Assembly (NCBI GenBank): GCA_002633005.1 | Contig: NMRA01000029.1 | Span: 695,119 to 759,118 of the forward strand | Source of the DNA: Phoronis australis | Lineage: Eukaryota > Phoronida > Phoronidae | Direction of reading: 5' to 3' | Length of the DNA: 64,000 bases | Shown: positions 25,319 to 35,886 of the stretch, one piece after another | How the letters are laid out: every line of letters begins with the position of its first letter | How positions within the stretch are numbered: position 1 is the stretch's first letter | The notes under the pieces: model-generated | Database searches by the model: none | The model's input: only the letters and a program-made list of their open reading frames with translations | Told to the model about the DNA's origin: nothing | Program-made: the position numbers and the translations under genes

Positions 25319-25397
25319 CGTGTGTGTGTGTGTGTGTGTGTGTGTNNNNNNNNNNNNNNNNNNNNNNNNNNNNNNNNNNNNNNNNNNNNNNNNNNNN
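25319..25397. repeat. (GT)n microsatellite running into assembly gap
   Basis: An uninterrupted GT tract (about 26 nt visible) is followed by 52 N. The gap is probably caused by the microsatellite, so its real length is unknown. Confidence 0.9.
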
Positions 25398-25952
25398 AAT
25401 TGTCACCATGTGTGGGAGTCTGTTGACAGTGTTGCTTTGGTACTTTGATATTCTCAAGCATATAATGATACAGCTGATCATGAGATGTACCACTTGCTTT
25501 GAAAGACGGGTCTTGTCTTTCATGTATTCACGTGTGTGTAGGAGTTATTGATAAGACTTGCTGTAGTTGAAATCATGTCCACAGTTAAGTCTTAACCAGA
25601 TTACAAAAAAAAATATTCATTTTTGAACTCTGTAGTTCATATTTGTATGAAAACCTCTTTCAAACACAACTCTGTGTTACGGTTTTACGCGAGTTTATTC
25701 CAGAGATCTACAAGATACATCTATTCACTATGCTGTCTAACTCTCAACTGAAAACTTGTTTGTCAGAACTAAAGATCATATGCTCATGATCAGTCATAAC
25801 CAGATTTCAGAGAATTGTTTTGCACAACTTACACAATCTATGATTCTAGCTATCAGTGCCATTTAAGGTTATGTTTTGAACTTTGTAAACTTAATGAAAA
25901 CCACGAACATAAAAATATTGAACATCAGTCTATTCGCCATCTGAGACGACGC

Positions 25953-26016
25953 CTTCTAACCAGTGTCCATCTGGTGGTTACGATGTCTTCTAACCAATGT
26001 CCATCTGGTGGTTACG
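25953..26016. repeat. Tandem duplication, 34-bp period
   Basis: CTTCTAACCAGTGTCCATCT at 25953 recurs at 25987 with one change (A for G). It spans the stop codon of the minus-strand exon at 25990-26195, so a copy-number change would alter or repeat the end of that protein. Confidence 0.8.
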
Positions 26017-26195
26017 GTTCTCTGAGATCCAGCCATATTCTGGAATTACCCTGTTGTCAGTTGCTTGTGCTGCCTGGGTCAGTACTTGTCTGACTGCTAC
26101 TCGATGATTTGGTGGTACCACCTCGCTATCTGTCGGCATTGAAGGTTGTCGGGTCATGAGGTTGTTGTCGTGTCGTCGATTTTGTGGTGGCCAAA
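25990..26195 (-). CDS. Candidate alternative last exon (soluble end)
   Basis: Acceptor CTTCATTTCATGACCCAG precedes TT-TGG-CCA, giving phase 1 entry. The frame runs to TAG and reads WPPQNRRHDNN, PSMPTDSEVVPPNHR, QAAQATDNRVIPEYGW and ends HQMDIG. It shares PTDxxV(V/I)P and DN(R/K)VI with 19176-19525, in the same order, so the two look paralogous. No hydrophobic segment. It lies 3' of the 27231-27287 cassette and could end a short secreted isoform. Confidence 0.45.
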
Positions 26196-26240
26196 CTGGG
26201 TCATGAAATGAAGAAGGAAGTTAGAATCACTCTAAATTCC

Positions 26241-26420
26241 AGTGAGATTCTCACTAAAAGAACCATTTGAGTGAAAAATGCAAGTGAGAATCCAGTGAGA
26301 AATAGAAGAAGTCGGTCGTTGGAAAAAAAGTGGGAATTCAGTGAGAATTTTTGACTTAGACAAATTGCGAGTGAGAATCTTGTGAGAATTTCAGAGTTCG
26401 ATAATTTCTGAGTGAGAATT
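26241..26420. repeat. Cluster of AGTGAGAAT(T/C) motifs
   Basis: About eight copies of (A/T)GTGAGAAT or a one-base variant lie in 180 nt with irregular spacing. The first forms an inverted pair (AGTGAGATTCTCACT). It is not a tandem repeat with a fixed period, so it reads as a cluster of short sites. Confidence 0.6.
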
Positions 26421-27230
26421 TGGACTAGGAAAATTTTTTTTCACAAGGGCATGCTTTTCTGCACTAATGTATCCCTGGACATAATGGGGGAACAGACATT
26501 TCCTCTGTACACTATTGTCTAAATCCAAAGTCCGGCTTTTTGATTTTGTATGGTTGACAACTATGCATTTGATGGCGCCTTAGAAACATAGCATGCATTT
26601 GCATGGTTCAGAATGGCTGTGGTACAGACATGAAGCTTCCGTGACCATCCTGATTGTTCCTTACACCAATACTGATATAGTTCAGTTTCATCATCTTATT
26701 AGAAAGCAGATCTGTTACCTGTTGCTTAAGTACTCATAGAATGTTTGTGATGAGCCCAGTGGTAACGTACTGCCAGACATACCTTGGTGAGTAGTACTGT
26801 TAAGTGGCATAACCTCTGAATGTCTTTTCACTTTTAGTGATTTCAGGATGTTGGCTCAAAGTCTACCTTGATCACACAGTTAAGTTAATGACATCATGGC
26901 CCTGTTTCTTGAAAAAATGACTGAGACTTAAGCCAGAAATTTGGTCTTGGACTCTACTCGACTATTTATGAAAAATGGTTAAATCGCAGTTAAGCAAAAT
27001 TACAGTCTCTGAAAATGTATGCATAACTTTTAGTTACTAAGATAATTTTTATAAATTATTTCTAGACTGTGATGTGCTCGGAATTACTTTGCTAAAGCTG
27101 AACTCAGTAATTGTGTAGTAAGAACACCAGACCAAATTCTGTCTCAACCTTCTTAAGTCACTTTTCATTAATTGAATGCCATAGCTCTTGTCAATTAAAA
27201 AATGAAAAAGGAACTCACCCAGAAAATTAC

Positions 27231-27287
27231 CATTGCTTGTGCTGTTTGCTGGATTCAAGATGTTGGCAGTTTGTGTGAAGCCAGTAG
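27231..27287 (-). CDS. Small exon, 57 nt, phase 1-1
   Basis: Acceptor AATGATCATTTCAG-type and donor GTAATT enclose 57 nt that read TGFTQTANILNPANSTSN between split codons. It contains an N-glycosylation sequon (NST) and is Ser/Thr/Asn rich, consistent with an extracellular stalk. It is the most 5' cassette I can support. The start codon and signal peptide of the gene are not in view. Confidence 0.6.
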
Positions 27288-27429
27288 CTGAAATGATTAT
27301 CAAATGCTGTGCATTATTGTTGGGGTAAAATTGCACCAATTTACTGTTATGAAGAACCTTATCAATATGTCCAGCTGTACATTCAGCCAAACATCTGCAA
27401 AACTATAGAATTTAACTCAATAAAAGTTT

Positions 27430-27780
27430 TATTTTCTGAAAGTATAAGCTCTGTGGAATTTGATTTTTGACTTAATACCAATCTGCCACTAATTAGGTTA
27501 CACAACTTGCTTTTCAGGAAGATTTTTCAGAAAAGAAAGATACATTCATAGAAAAACAACAAAATCAATAACACGACCAAATTTTGTATCGGTGTTCAAC
27601 ATAAAATCTCAAAAACAGTTTTCAGTTTTCTTAACTATCGTTTTGATTTCATTTACTGCAGCTTTAACTAAATTTTTTATAAGAATCATGTAAGTGCTTG
27701 TTTTTGATAACCCCTTATGCAGAAGTGGAAAATTTAAATAAAAAATCCCAATTCCGTTTTGCAGACCTGTATCAACTATT
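27430..27780. repeat. Dispersed repeat family (TCTGAAAGTA), copy 3
   Basis: TTCTGAAAGTATAAG, GATTTTTGACTTAATACCAATC and AGAAAAGAAAGATACATT occur in the same order as at 4545 and 7497. It runs directly into the left edge of the CCTAGTGGC array. Confidence 0.6.
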
Positions 27781-27789
27781 TTTAAGACA

Positions 27790-28776
27790 TGTTTTTATGC
27801 GCCCACATATTTATATTTGGACGCATTATGCCGTCATCTTTTTCTGCCCGTCTGTCCGAGCAGCGTCCTTCCGGCGTCTGCTGCTTAATCTCCAAAACCG
27901 GTTGATGTATGTTCATGAAATTTTGCACATGTGTTCCTTTCATGGATGGGACGGCATGAGCAAAGTTTCGGATGGATCCAACTACCAATGTGTCCCCTAG
28001 TGGCAATTTTAGTTTTTTACGTTTACCTTCTTATCTTCAAAGGTCCTCAACATATTTTCTCAAAATTTGGTATATAGGCATTTATTAGTGAGTCAACGGT
28101 ATCCTCCCGTTTGCGGATGGATTTGATGTAGTTTGCGCCACCTAGTGGCCATTTTTACTGTTTTCAAATCTTTTTAGCATCCACCCCTCTATCAACCAAA
28201 CCGCTATAAGCATGATTGTGAAAATTGGCATGTATGTTCTTACTATGAACAGGACGGTTGATGGTAATTTTCCTACTTGGACTACTGTTGCACCTCCTAA
28301 TGGCATTCTTTTGCACCTATGGCTATATCTCCTAAACCGTTTGCAGGATCTTTACTAAATTTAGTAATTGCATTTATATGATGATGACAACTGACAACAA
28401 CGACTTTCGAACAGATCTGACAACTGGTGTGCCACCTAGTGGCAATTTTATTTTTTTTAGGTTTACCTCTATCTTCAAATGTTCAACATAATTTTATAAA
28501 ATTTGGTGTACAGGCTTCTGTTAGTAAGGTGACGCTATATTTCTGATATTAGATGGATTCAACAAGTTTGTGCCACCTAGTGGCCATATTTAGTGTTTTT
28601 GAGTCTGTTTTTTGGCATCCACCCCTCTATCAACCAAACCCGTTACACGATAATTGTGAAAATTGGCATGAATGTCTTTACTATGATGTGGACGGGTGAC
28701 AATGATTTTCTGACGACTTTGACTACTGTGGCACCTCCTAGTGGCAGTTTTGTTTTTTTTTTTGCCTATGGCTATG
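27790..28776 (+). repeat. Array-type repeat with CCTAGTGGC core, copy 2, left part
   Basis: The leader (CCAAAACCGGTTGATGTATG) and array units match 790-1900. The CTAGTGGCAATTTT block recurs at about 28001 and 28436. It is interrupted at 28776 by the inverted-repeat element that follows, and resumes at 30599 and again at 33328. Confidence 0.75.
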
Positions 28777-28947
28777 CCCGGGTGAGAATTTGACACGTTT
28801 GACATGCTCTAAAAACGTGGAGTATTGGAACGCTCTAAAAACGTGTCGAACGTGTAAAACGTGGCGTGTCAAACGTGTAAAATGTAGCGTGTCAAGAACG
28901 TGTCAAAAACGTGTAATTTTCGTTCCAATACTCCACGTTTGACACGC

Positions 28948-29180
28948 TTAGCGTGTCAAACGTGGCGATAAGCGTGTAAAACGTGGCGATAGCGTGTCGA
29001 ACGTGGCGTGCCAAAACGTGGCAAAAACGTGGCACTTTTGACACGCTAGCGTGTCGAACGTGGCGATAAGCGTGTAAAACGTGGCGATAGCGTGTCGAAC
29101 GTGGCGTGCCAAAACGTGGCAAAAACGTGGCACTTTTGACACCCTAGCGTGTCAAACGTGGCGCTTTTGACACGCTAGCC
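28948..29180. repeat. Palindromic CGTGTCAAACGTGGCG repeats, left subterminal
   Basis: CACGCTAGCGTGTC palindromes and AACGTGGCGATA words alternate. A segment of about 95 nt starting near 28952 repeats from about 29044 nearly exactly. It mirrors the 31-bp satellite on the other side of the element. Confidence 0.75.
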
Positions 29181-30179
29181 TGTAATCTGTGTCATTGCCA
29201 TGGTAGCGACCCTACATTTAGCCTGAGGCCGTGTACAAGCCATAATGTTCTTGTTTATAGCAGCTCACCATCCACCATGGGAATCCATACTGAAAGCAAA
29301 TGTATAAAGGGATTTCTTCTTTAAGTTACAGTTTATTGTTACTGTTGATGTAAATAATCCAAAATGTGATAATGATATAGAATCATTAAAAGGATAATGT
29401 AACTATCCAACTCTTACCACATACTGTTGTCACTAAATTTCATTTCATCTAGAATAACATTAACACAGAAATAAGAAAATGGTTCAACATACAAATTTGA
29501 AGTGCTTAAGCTGCTATATATATGCATATAAGTCTAAGCTTTTGAGTCAGGCCAGTTGCTTGAAAACAGTTTATGAAGTAAAGAACAGACGCACTTTGTA
29601 ACATCTTTGAATTACCAAGAGTGATTCAACATTTGTCATAACATTGAGTTCATGTTGATTTTGCAGCCCAAACCTCTAAACACAATGTCTTATCCTCATT
29701 CAAGCTGACACAAAATGTGAGTTGATCCAATAACAACAATATTATGAATTGATATACTACTGAAGATGAGAGGCGTTCCAACTTCATATATTAACTGCGT
29801 AGTCAACAGTTTCTACTGACTCTTGTTTTCTGTTACAATCAAACTTACCTGTAAAAAGAAGGACCATTTGCAAGAAAAGTTTATCAAGCCACTGTCAACC
29901 AGAGTATATACATACTAAACTTCTGTTAGAGCTGCACCACACTCGAAAACCATACTTCATAAGTGCTCTCCTGAGAGGACTGCACTCTCTGACAGCTAAA
30001 CCAACTCTAACTCAGTATTTGGATATTTCAATAGGCAGTGAAAACTTTTGTTGCAAACTCTTTGATGTTATTGAGGGAACATGTTTAATCATTCAAATTG
30101 GGTGATTACCTCCCAGTGTCCTTTTCAGAACTGCCAAGCCTATTTAAATTGTATCTTTATGGAAGAGTTCTATCATATT

Positions 30180-30500
30180 TTACACGCTAGCGTGTCAAAA
30201 TTTTACACGTTCGACACGCTAGCGTGTCAAAATTTTACACGCTTGACACCATAGCGTGTCACATTTTACACGTTTGATATGCTAGCGTGTCAAACTTTAC
30301 ACGTTTGACACGCTAACGTGGCAAATTTTACACGTTTGACACGCTAACGTGGCAAATTTTACACGTTTGACACGCTAACGTGGCAAATTTTACACGTTTG
30401 ACACGCTAACGTGGCAATTTTTACACGTTTGACACGCTAACGTGGCAAATTTTACACGTTTGACACGCTAGCGTGTCATGTTTTTACACGTTTTACACGT
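30180..30500. repeat. 31-bp satellite, right subterminal
   Basis: ACGTTTGACACGCTAACGTG recurs with an exact 31-nt period (30301, 30332, 30363 and so on), about ten units counting diverged ones. The ancestral core CACGCTAGCGTG is a palindrome; later units carry CTAACGTGG, which breaks it, so the derived variant seems to have spread by unequal exchange. Confidence 0.9.
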
Positions 30501-30598
30501 TAACGTGGCAATTTTGACACGTATTACACGTTTTTTTACACGTCTGACACGTTTGACAAGCTCAAAAGCATGTCAAACGTGTAAAATTCTCACCCGGG

Positions 30599-30926
30599 TG
30601 TCTCCTAAACCGTTTGCAGGACCTTAAGAATTGTGATTATATGATGTTGACTACGAATGACGACGATTTTCGAATCTGACTACTGGTGTGCCACCCGGTG
30701 GCAATTTTAGTTTTACGTTTCCCTCTGTATCTTCAAAGGTCCTCAACTGATTTTCATAAGATTTCGAATAATTTGGACCGCTGTTGGTAAGATGACGCTA
30801 TCCTTCCGTTTTTGGATGTATTCAAGGTATTTTGCGCCACCTCTAAGTTGCCATTTTTGCTGTTCTTGATGCCTACCACTCTATCAACCAAATGGTTCTA
30901 AGGATTGTTTTGAAAATTGGTGTATA
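30599..30926 (+). repeat. CCTAGTGGC array, copy 2, middle part
   Basis: Resumes TGTCTCCTAAACCGTTTGCAG exactly where the sequence stopped at 28776. It is interrupted again at 30926 by the next element. Confidence 0.7.
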
Positions 30927-33327
30927 CCGTAATCGTTCGGGTTAACGCCCATGCTCAGTTAACCGCCCATCCCCGACTTTAAGTGGATTTTCGATTTAAC
31001 CGCCCATTGCTCGGTTAACCGCCCCCCTGCGATTTTTTGAAGATTTCCAGTTAAGCGCCCATCCCCGACTTTTAAAGAATGAAGATTTAGCGCCAAGTGC
31101 TAAGGAAACGCGCGATTCCCCGACTTTTAGAAAAAGATCGATGATCACAATGAGTGCAACGACGCCGGGACTCCGAGACGGTGGTTTAGCAATCTGAATT
31201 ACAATACAGGTAACGAGTTATTGTCTTGGGTCATGAACTCACTTCAAAATATAATACTTGAACCTTTTTGTCACTTTATTTTCTTCCCTTGTTTGCAAAG
31301 TTTAAGAACGCCGCCGGCGTCAAAACCTCCGCTTTCAGCGACTTTGTCTGCCGCGCTGAGTTTCCGTCTGCAGTGCACTAGATAAAACATATATTCGAAA
31401 AAATCAGGCCAGAGAAATGTGACAATGGTTTTGCCAACCCTCCAAATTCTATTAAGGTGGGAAGCTCTCGTATTTTGAACAAATCTCACAACTCACGGAA
31501 AGATGTCAAATTCTCAATATTTTGATGAATATAACTGCCGGGTTATAGAGGATGTGGGGCGACCGAAGGGACAGTACAAGTGCCTTACTGGGTTACCGAT
31601 TTCGTTGCTGCCTGTCGATTTCTGAATTCAAACGTTGGCAATAATGTATGTTTGTGTATGATCTTGAAGTAATAAAAAACGGCTAGTCAAATTTTGTTTT
31701 TCGCTTATTGCATCTCAGTCAAACTGGTTAGCAGATTTAACTAATGTCGCTGGCTGTTCTTTACTATTTCTTGCGTCAGCCCCCACGTAAGCGTGACTGT
31801 GTGAATTATCGTTTCCACATCCCCTTTTTAGCCATCCAGAATAATTTTGTTTATACATTGGCCATTTTCAGCCTGAACAAAAATTCTTACCATTCGAGTC
31901 TGAAATATCTACGACGTAGACTGCTTGACGATAGTGGGTAGGAGATTCACGCAGCTAGTTACAGGGATGGGCTTAGGGAGCATCGAGCCGGGAAATATGG
32001 GAATAGACTTGACATCGCAGTTTTGGGGAACATTGGCAACGGAGGAATATCGTTAAGAACTGGGTCTTTCGTAACAACAGCTTAAAAGTACATAGTCACG
32101 CCCGTTTTTGTTACTTCGTCGGACTGTCGCTATGTGTGACTGATTTGTAGTGGTGCACGTGCGCAAGTTCCCACACTTTGGAGTGCATGTTACCTTGACA
32201 CCAACATGTGATTGACAGGTGACTCACACGTAGGCCCTACGTGCGTGCTGAATACCGCCACTATCTTTGGCCATAAAAAACGAGATGCATATTGAAAGAG
32301 GCCGTTATATTACTTGACGGCATTTCCAAGTCACGATTGTCAGCCGACTGAGACATTGCGCGATAACAGCGGGACCGAACAGTGCCGCAGTGCGATATTA
32401 CAAGTGATATAAATAGGATAATCTGGACATCTTGCATGAAAAATAAATGTTTTTCCACCACGAAGTTTGGTAAGGTGATCGTTTAGAATAATGAATTGAA
32501 ACATTGCTGTTTTCTGACATTTTGTAACATATTTATGCAGTTGCTTGAAATTTTATTCTTGATCGACGACTGGCTCGACCACCCCCGATCCTTGTCTTAC
32601 TTCTTTGCATAGCATGTTTGGCGCAACGGCAAGAGAGCAATGCCGGGCTGTCGAGATAAGACAGCTAGCCGCAGAACCATACGCTGAAAATGTCATTGAG
32701 TCACGGAGTGTCGACTATAACATCCCAAACACAAAAAAAAACAAAGTTAAGTTTTTCAAACTTTTATTACAACCAATTTTAAAACTGCTCTCTGACTCAG
32801 AACTTGACAGCTACATATAGTACGAGACTGTAACCATAAATTTGATGTCTGACCTCTGCAACACGTGAAGCTTGCACGTGCGCACTTAAGCAGGGTCACA
32901 TCTTGAAACAGTTTTAATTCTAGCGGAGGCTGCGTGGTGACTGGTCGTCTGCGCACCGCAGGACGGCTATTACTCAGCAATTTTGTAAAATTAATTGTAA
33001 ATGACTAATCTGAGGGCAAGAGAACCTTTGTTGGGATCATCCGCTGTTATGACATTTTCACAGTCATTTGGCGACGTGACGATAAAGCTCTTTGAAAAGG
33101 GCTACGCGTTCCGAGTATGATTGCCGTTTCGGGATTTAGATCGCCAGGTAAGATTAACCGCCCATGGCGGTTGTCTGTCGTAATAAGCGCCCATGTTCGG
33201 TTAACCGCCCATCCCCTACTTTAGGTGGATTTTCGATTTAACCGCCCACTGCTCGGTTAACCGCCCTCCCCCGATTTTTTGGATTCGCCAATTTAACCGC
33301 CCAAGGCGTTAACCCGAACGATTACGG
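30927..33327. mobile_element. 2.4-kb element with 23-bp perfect inverted tips and TA flanks
   Basis: The tips are perfect 23-bp inverted repeats beginning CCGTAATCGTTCGGGTTAAC. TA precedes and follows. Just inside, blocks of (GTTAACCGCCCAT) words with TAGGTGGATTTTCGATTTAA occur in the same direction at both ends (about 30975-31065 and 33190-33290), so the tips are inverted but the subterminal blocks are direct. The interior has no recognisable transposase. A 540-bp interior stretch recurs at 35139-35780. Confidence 0.8.
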
Positions 33328-33790
33328 TATGTTCCCATTGTGAAGAGGACGGTTGACGATGACAACTTTGACTACTGTGGCGCCTGACCTAGTGGTAGTT
33401 TTGATTTGTTTTGTTTTGCGCCATAGCTGTATCTCCTAAACCCACTACAGGATCTTTATTAATTTAATTAGTAAGTGTATTTATATGAAGTGAACAACAG
33501 ACAGTGACAACTTTCAGGCGGATCCAATGAACAATGTGCCTCCTAGTGGCAATTTCATTTTATTCTGTTTTCCTTTGTTTCTCTTAAGTTACGTGATGGA
33601 TTTCTATGAAATTTGGTGTATAGCTTTCTATCAAAGAAGCAATGACATTTTCCTGTGTTCGGATGGATTGTACGTTTTTGTGCCATCTAGTTACCATTTT
33701 TGTGACACAAATCAACAACCCTAAAAGCACACAATTTGTGATGCATTCGTGGGCACATTTCAACGCTCCGCGTCCTATACAATCTTATAG
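33328..33790 (+). repeat. CCTAGTGGC array, copy 2, right part
   Basis: Resumes TATGTTCCCATTGTGAAGAG and ends with AACCCTAAAAGCACACAATT and GATGCATTCGTGGGC, which match the right end of copy 1 (2395-2450). Confidence 0.7.
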
Positions 33791-34796
33791 GATCTCTATG
33801 GAAAACCTTAAGTTATTCAGGCACTTGCATGACAATGTCAAAACCCAAAATTTTTGGGTACTTGTATAATGCCTAGGGTTTCCTATGAGAGAACTCGTTT
33901 GCCATGTAAAAATCACGTTATGTTTAAGTTGGCAGCAACAGTGAATCCCATTATGCTTTTATGTTATTATTTTGAAAAGAAATGAGAAAGGTATATAAAG
34001 GCTACAAGACATTGCATCCATCAAATTAGATGTATGGTATACTCTTGGCTTTAAACAGTCCTGGTAACAGGAAGAATTACTAAGCACCTTCTTTGAGAAA
34101 GTTGGGTAGCATCCTGTCATCCTGTTCCAAATGATCATTAGTTTCAAATATCTTTCAAACAGTTTTCATCATTATTTTGTTATGTCAGTCTTTCTTTCCA
34201 TGTCTTTTGATTCTATGTTAAACTTCGAATGCCAAAACTGGTAAATTTTGATTGTTAATGAAACTGCAATCTGGAAAGTTCAGGAATGGGTTCACAATTA
34301 TCTAAACTAATTAAGTGACCAAAACCTCCCACTGTTTTGGTACTTCATGTTTAAAAAATAAATAAAAGATACTTGACTCACTTTCATCAGCGATTTCAAT
34401 ATTTTATTACCCATTGGGGCTGTAGGGGAAATAAACATGGTAATTACGCCTGGTCTGGAAGGAGAACTTCAGGACATCAGAGGTTTGTGGTTTTCACAGG
34501 AATTTCAACCAACCCGGAAATGAGGAGAGGTTTTTCAGGTCAAGACCAGAACGCAATATGCAAAGAAAACCAATTTGTGTGTAATAACTACCAGACAGTA
34601 GTGCTTTCCACTTTAGTTCAGATCTGCATCAATACCAAGGCCATCATAGAAGTTGCCTGTGGCTAAAGGAATCTGAGTGGTTGCCAGTGTAAGCAAGAAA
34701 TTCTCTACTTGCATCTGAATTTACGAAAGTAGCGAACTAGTTTACCAAACAAGTATTGGGTTGGTTAAACGCATGACACTTTTCATTGATCACAGT

Positions 34797-34975
34797 CTTT
34801 CGAAATAACGTGTGTCTTTTAATTATGTCGCTAGGTCAGTTACTTTGTCTATGCTTCGAAGCATCTTGTGTCTTTTAATTATGTGGCTAGGTCAGTTACT
34901 TTATCTATGTTTTCGAAATATCGTGTGTCTCTTAATTATGTTGCTAGGTCAGTTACTTTATCTATGTTTGGTTGA
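34797..34975 (+). repeat. Three-copy tandem repeat, about 57 bp
   Basis: TTTAATTATGTxGCTAGGTC plus AGTTACTTTxTCTATG occurs three times, with starts at about 34811, 34867 and 34924. No coding significance seen. Confidence 0.85.
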
Positions 34976-35138
34976 GAGTAGTTTTGTTGCGAAAGTACGA
35001 ACATAACGGAATAAAGACTGTGAAACTGAAAAAGTGTGGTGCATTTAACCAATTCTGTCTAACCGAAAAGTTGCTCCCAAAGTACAGCAAACAAGTATTA
35101 GAGATATTGGTTAAACAACGAGTGCAGTGCTATGTTTN

Positions 35139-35780
35139 ATAATACTTGAACCTTTTTGTCACTTTATTTTCTTCCCTTGTTTGCTAAATTTAAGAACGCC
35201 GCCGGCGTCAAAACATCCGCTTTCAGCGACTTTGTCTGCCGCGCTGAGTTTCCGTCTGCAGTGCACAAGATAAAACATATATTCGAAAAAATCAGGCCAG
35301 AGAAATGTGACAATGGTTTTGCCAACCCTCCAAATTCTATTAAGGTGGGAAGCTCTCGTATTTTGAATAAATCTCACAACTCACGGAAAGATGTCAAATT
35401 CTCAACATCTCGATGAATATAACTGCCGGGTTATAGAGGATGTGGGGCGACCGAAGGGACAGTACAAGTGCCTTACTGGGTTACCGATTTCGTTGCTACC
35501 TGTCGATTTCTAAATTCAAACGTTTGCAATAATGTATGTTTGTGTATGATCTTGAAGTAATAAAAAACGGCTAGTCAAATTTTGTTTTTCGCTTATTGCA
35601 TCTCGGTCAAACTGGTTAGCAGATTTAACTAATGTCGCTGGCTGTTCTTTACTATTTCTTGCGTCAGCCCCCACGTAAGCGGGAAATATGGGAATAGACT
35701 TGACATTGCAGTTTTGGGGAACATTGGCAACGGAGGAATATCGTAAAGAACTGGGTCTTTCGTAACAACAGCTTAAAAGA
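35139..35780 (+). repeat. Internally deleted second copy of 31246-32090
   Basis: Nearly identical to 31246-31785 (few differences), then jumps to sequence equal to 31985-32085, losing about 200 nt at the word AAGCG. The copy begins right after a single N at 35138. One difference changes a TAG in the plus frame at 31378 to AAG here, which opens an 86-codon frame from 35156. Whether that frame is ever used is unknown. Confidence 0.8.
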
Positions 35781-35783
35781 CTG

Positions 35784-35886
35784 CCTGCACCGCCTTCGGC
35801 GGCTTGGCTGCGGCCCGCCTAAGTGCTACGACGGAGCCTGACTGCGCCGCCTTCGGCGGCTTGGCTGCGACCCGCCTAAGTGCTCA
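35784..35886 (+). repeat. GC-rich double hairpin repeat
   Basis: Two units of about 57 nt, each with GCCGCCTTCGGCGGC, a palindrome with a TTCG loop, followed by TTGGCTGCG(G/A)CCCGCCTAAG. The GC content stands out from the AT-rich surroundings. Confidence 0.8.

Larger units (their letters stand above)
28777..30598. mobile_element. DNA element with 32-bp inverted ends and internal palindromic satellite
   Basis: Left end CCCGGGTGAGAATTTGACAC and right end, reversed, CCCGGGTGAGAATTTTACAC; the match extends 32 bp with one mismatch. TG flanks both sides and the host repeat reads GGCTAT(G/A)TCTCC when uninterrupted, so the insertion point is defined. Both subterminal regions consist of GTGTCAAACGTG-type words and their complements; the middle (29180-30170) is plain AT-rich DNA. 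No transposase is present: a 1.8-kb non-autonomous element. Confidence 0.85.

Noticed and set aside
28892-29142. Overlapping minus frames rich in HVRHA and TFDTL repeats
   Set aside because: Produced by the palindromic CGTGTCAAACGTGG satellite in several frames; no evidence of a protein.
31271-31489. Minus-strand frame repeated at 35159-35377
   Set aside because: It is simply the same mobile sequence twice; no protein motif, and the plus frame is open in only one copy.
34382-34419. Possible minus-strand exon (MGNKILKSLMK) with donor GTGAGT
   Set aside because: 38 nt is not a multiple of three and would leave in phase 0, unlike all other exons of the gene; the acceptor is weak.
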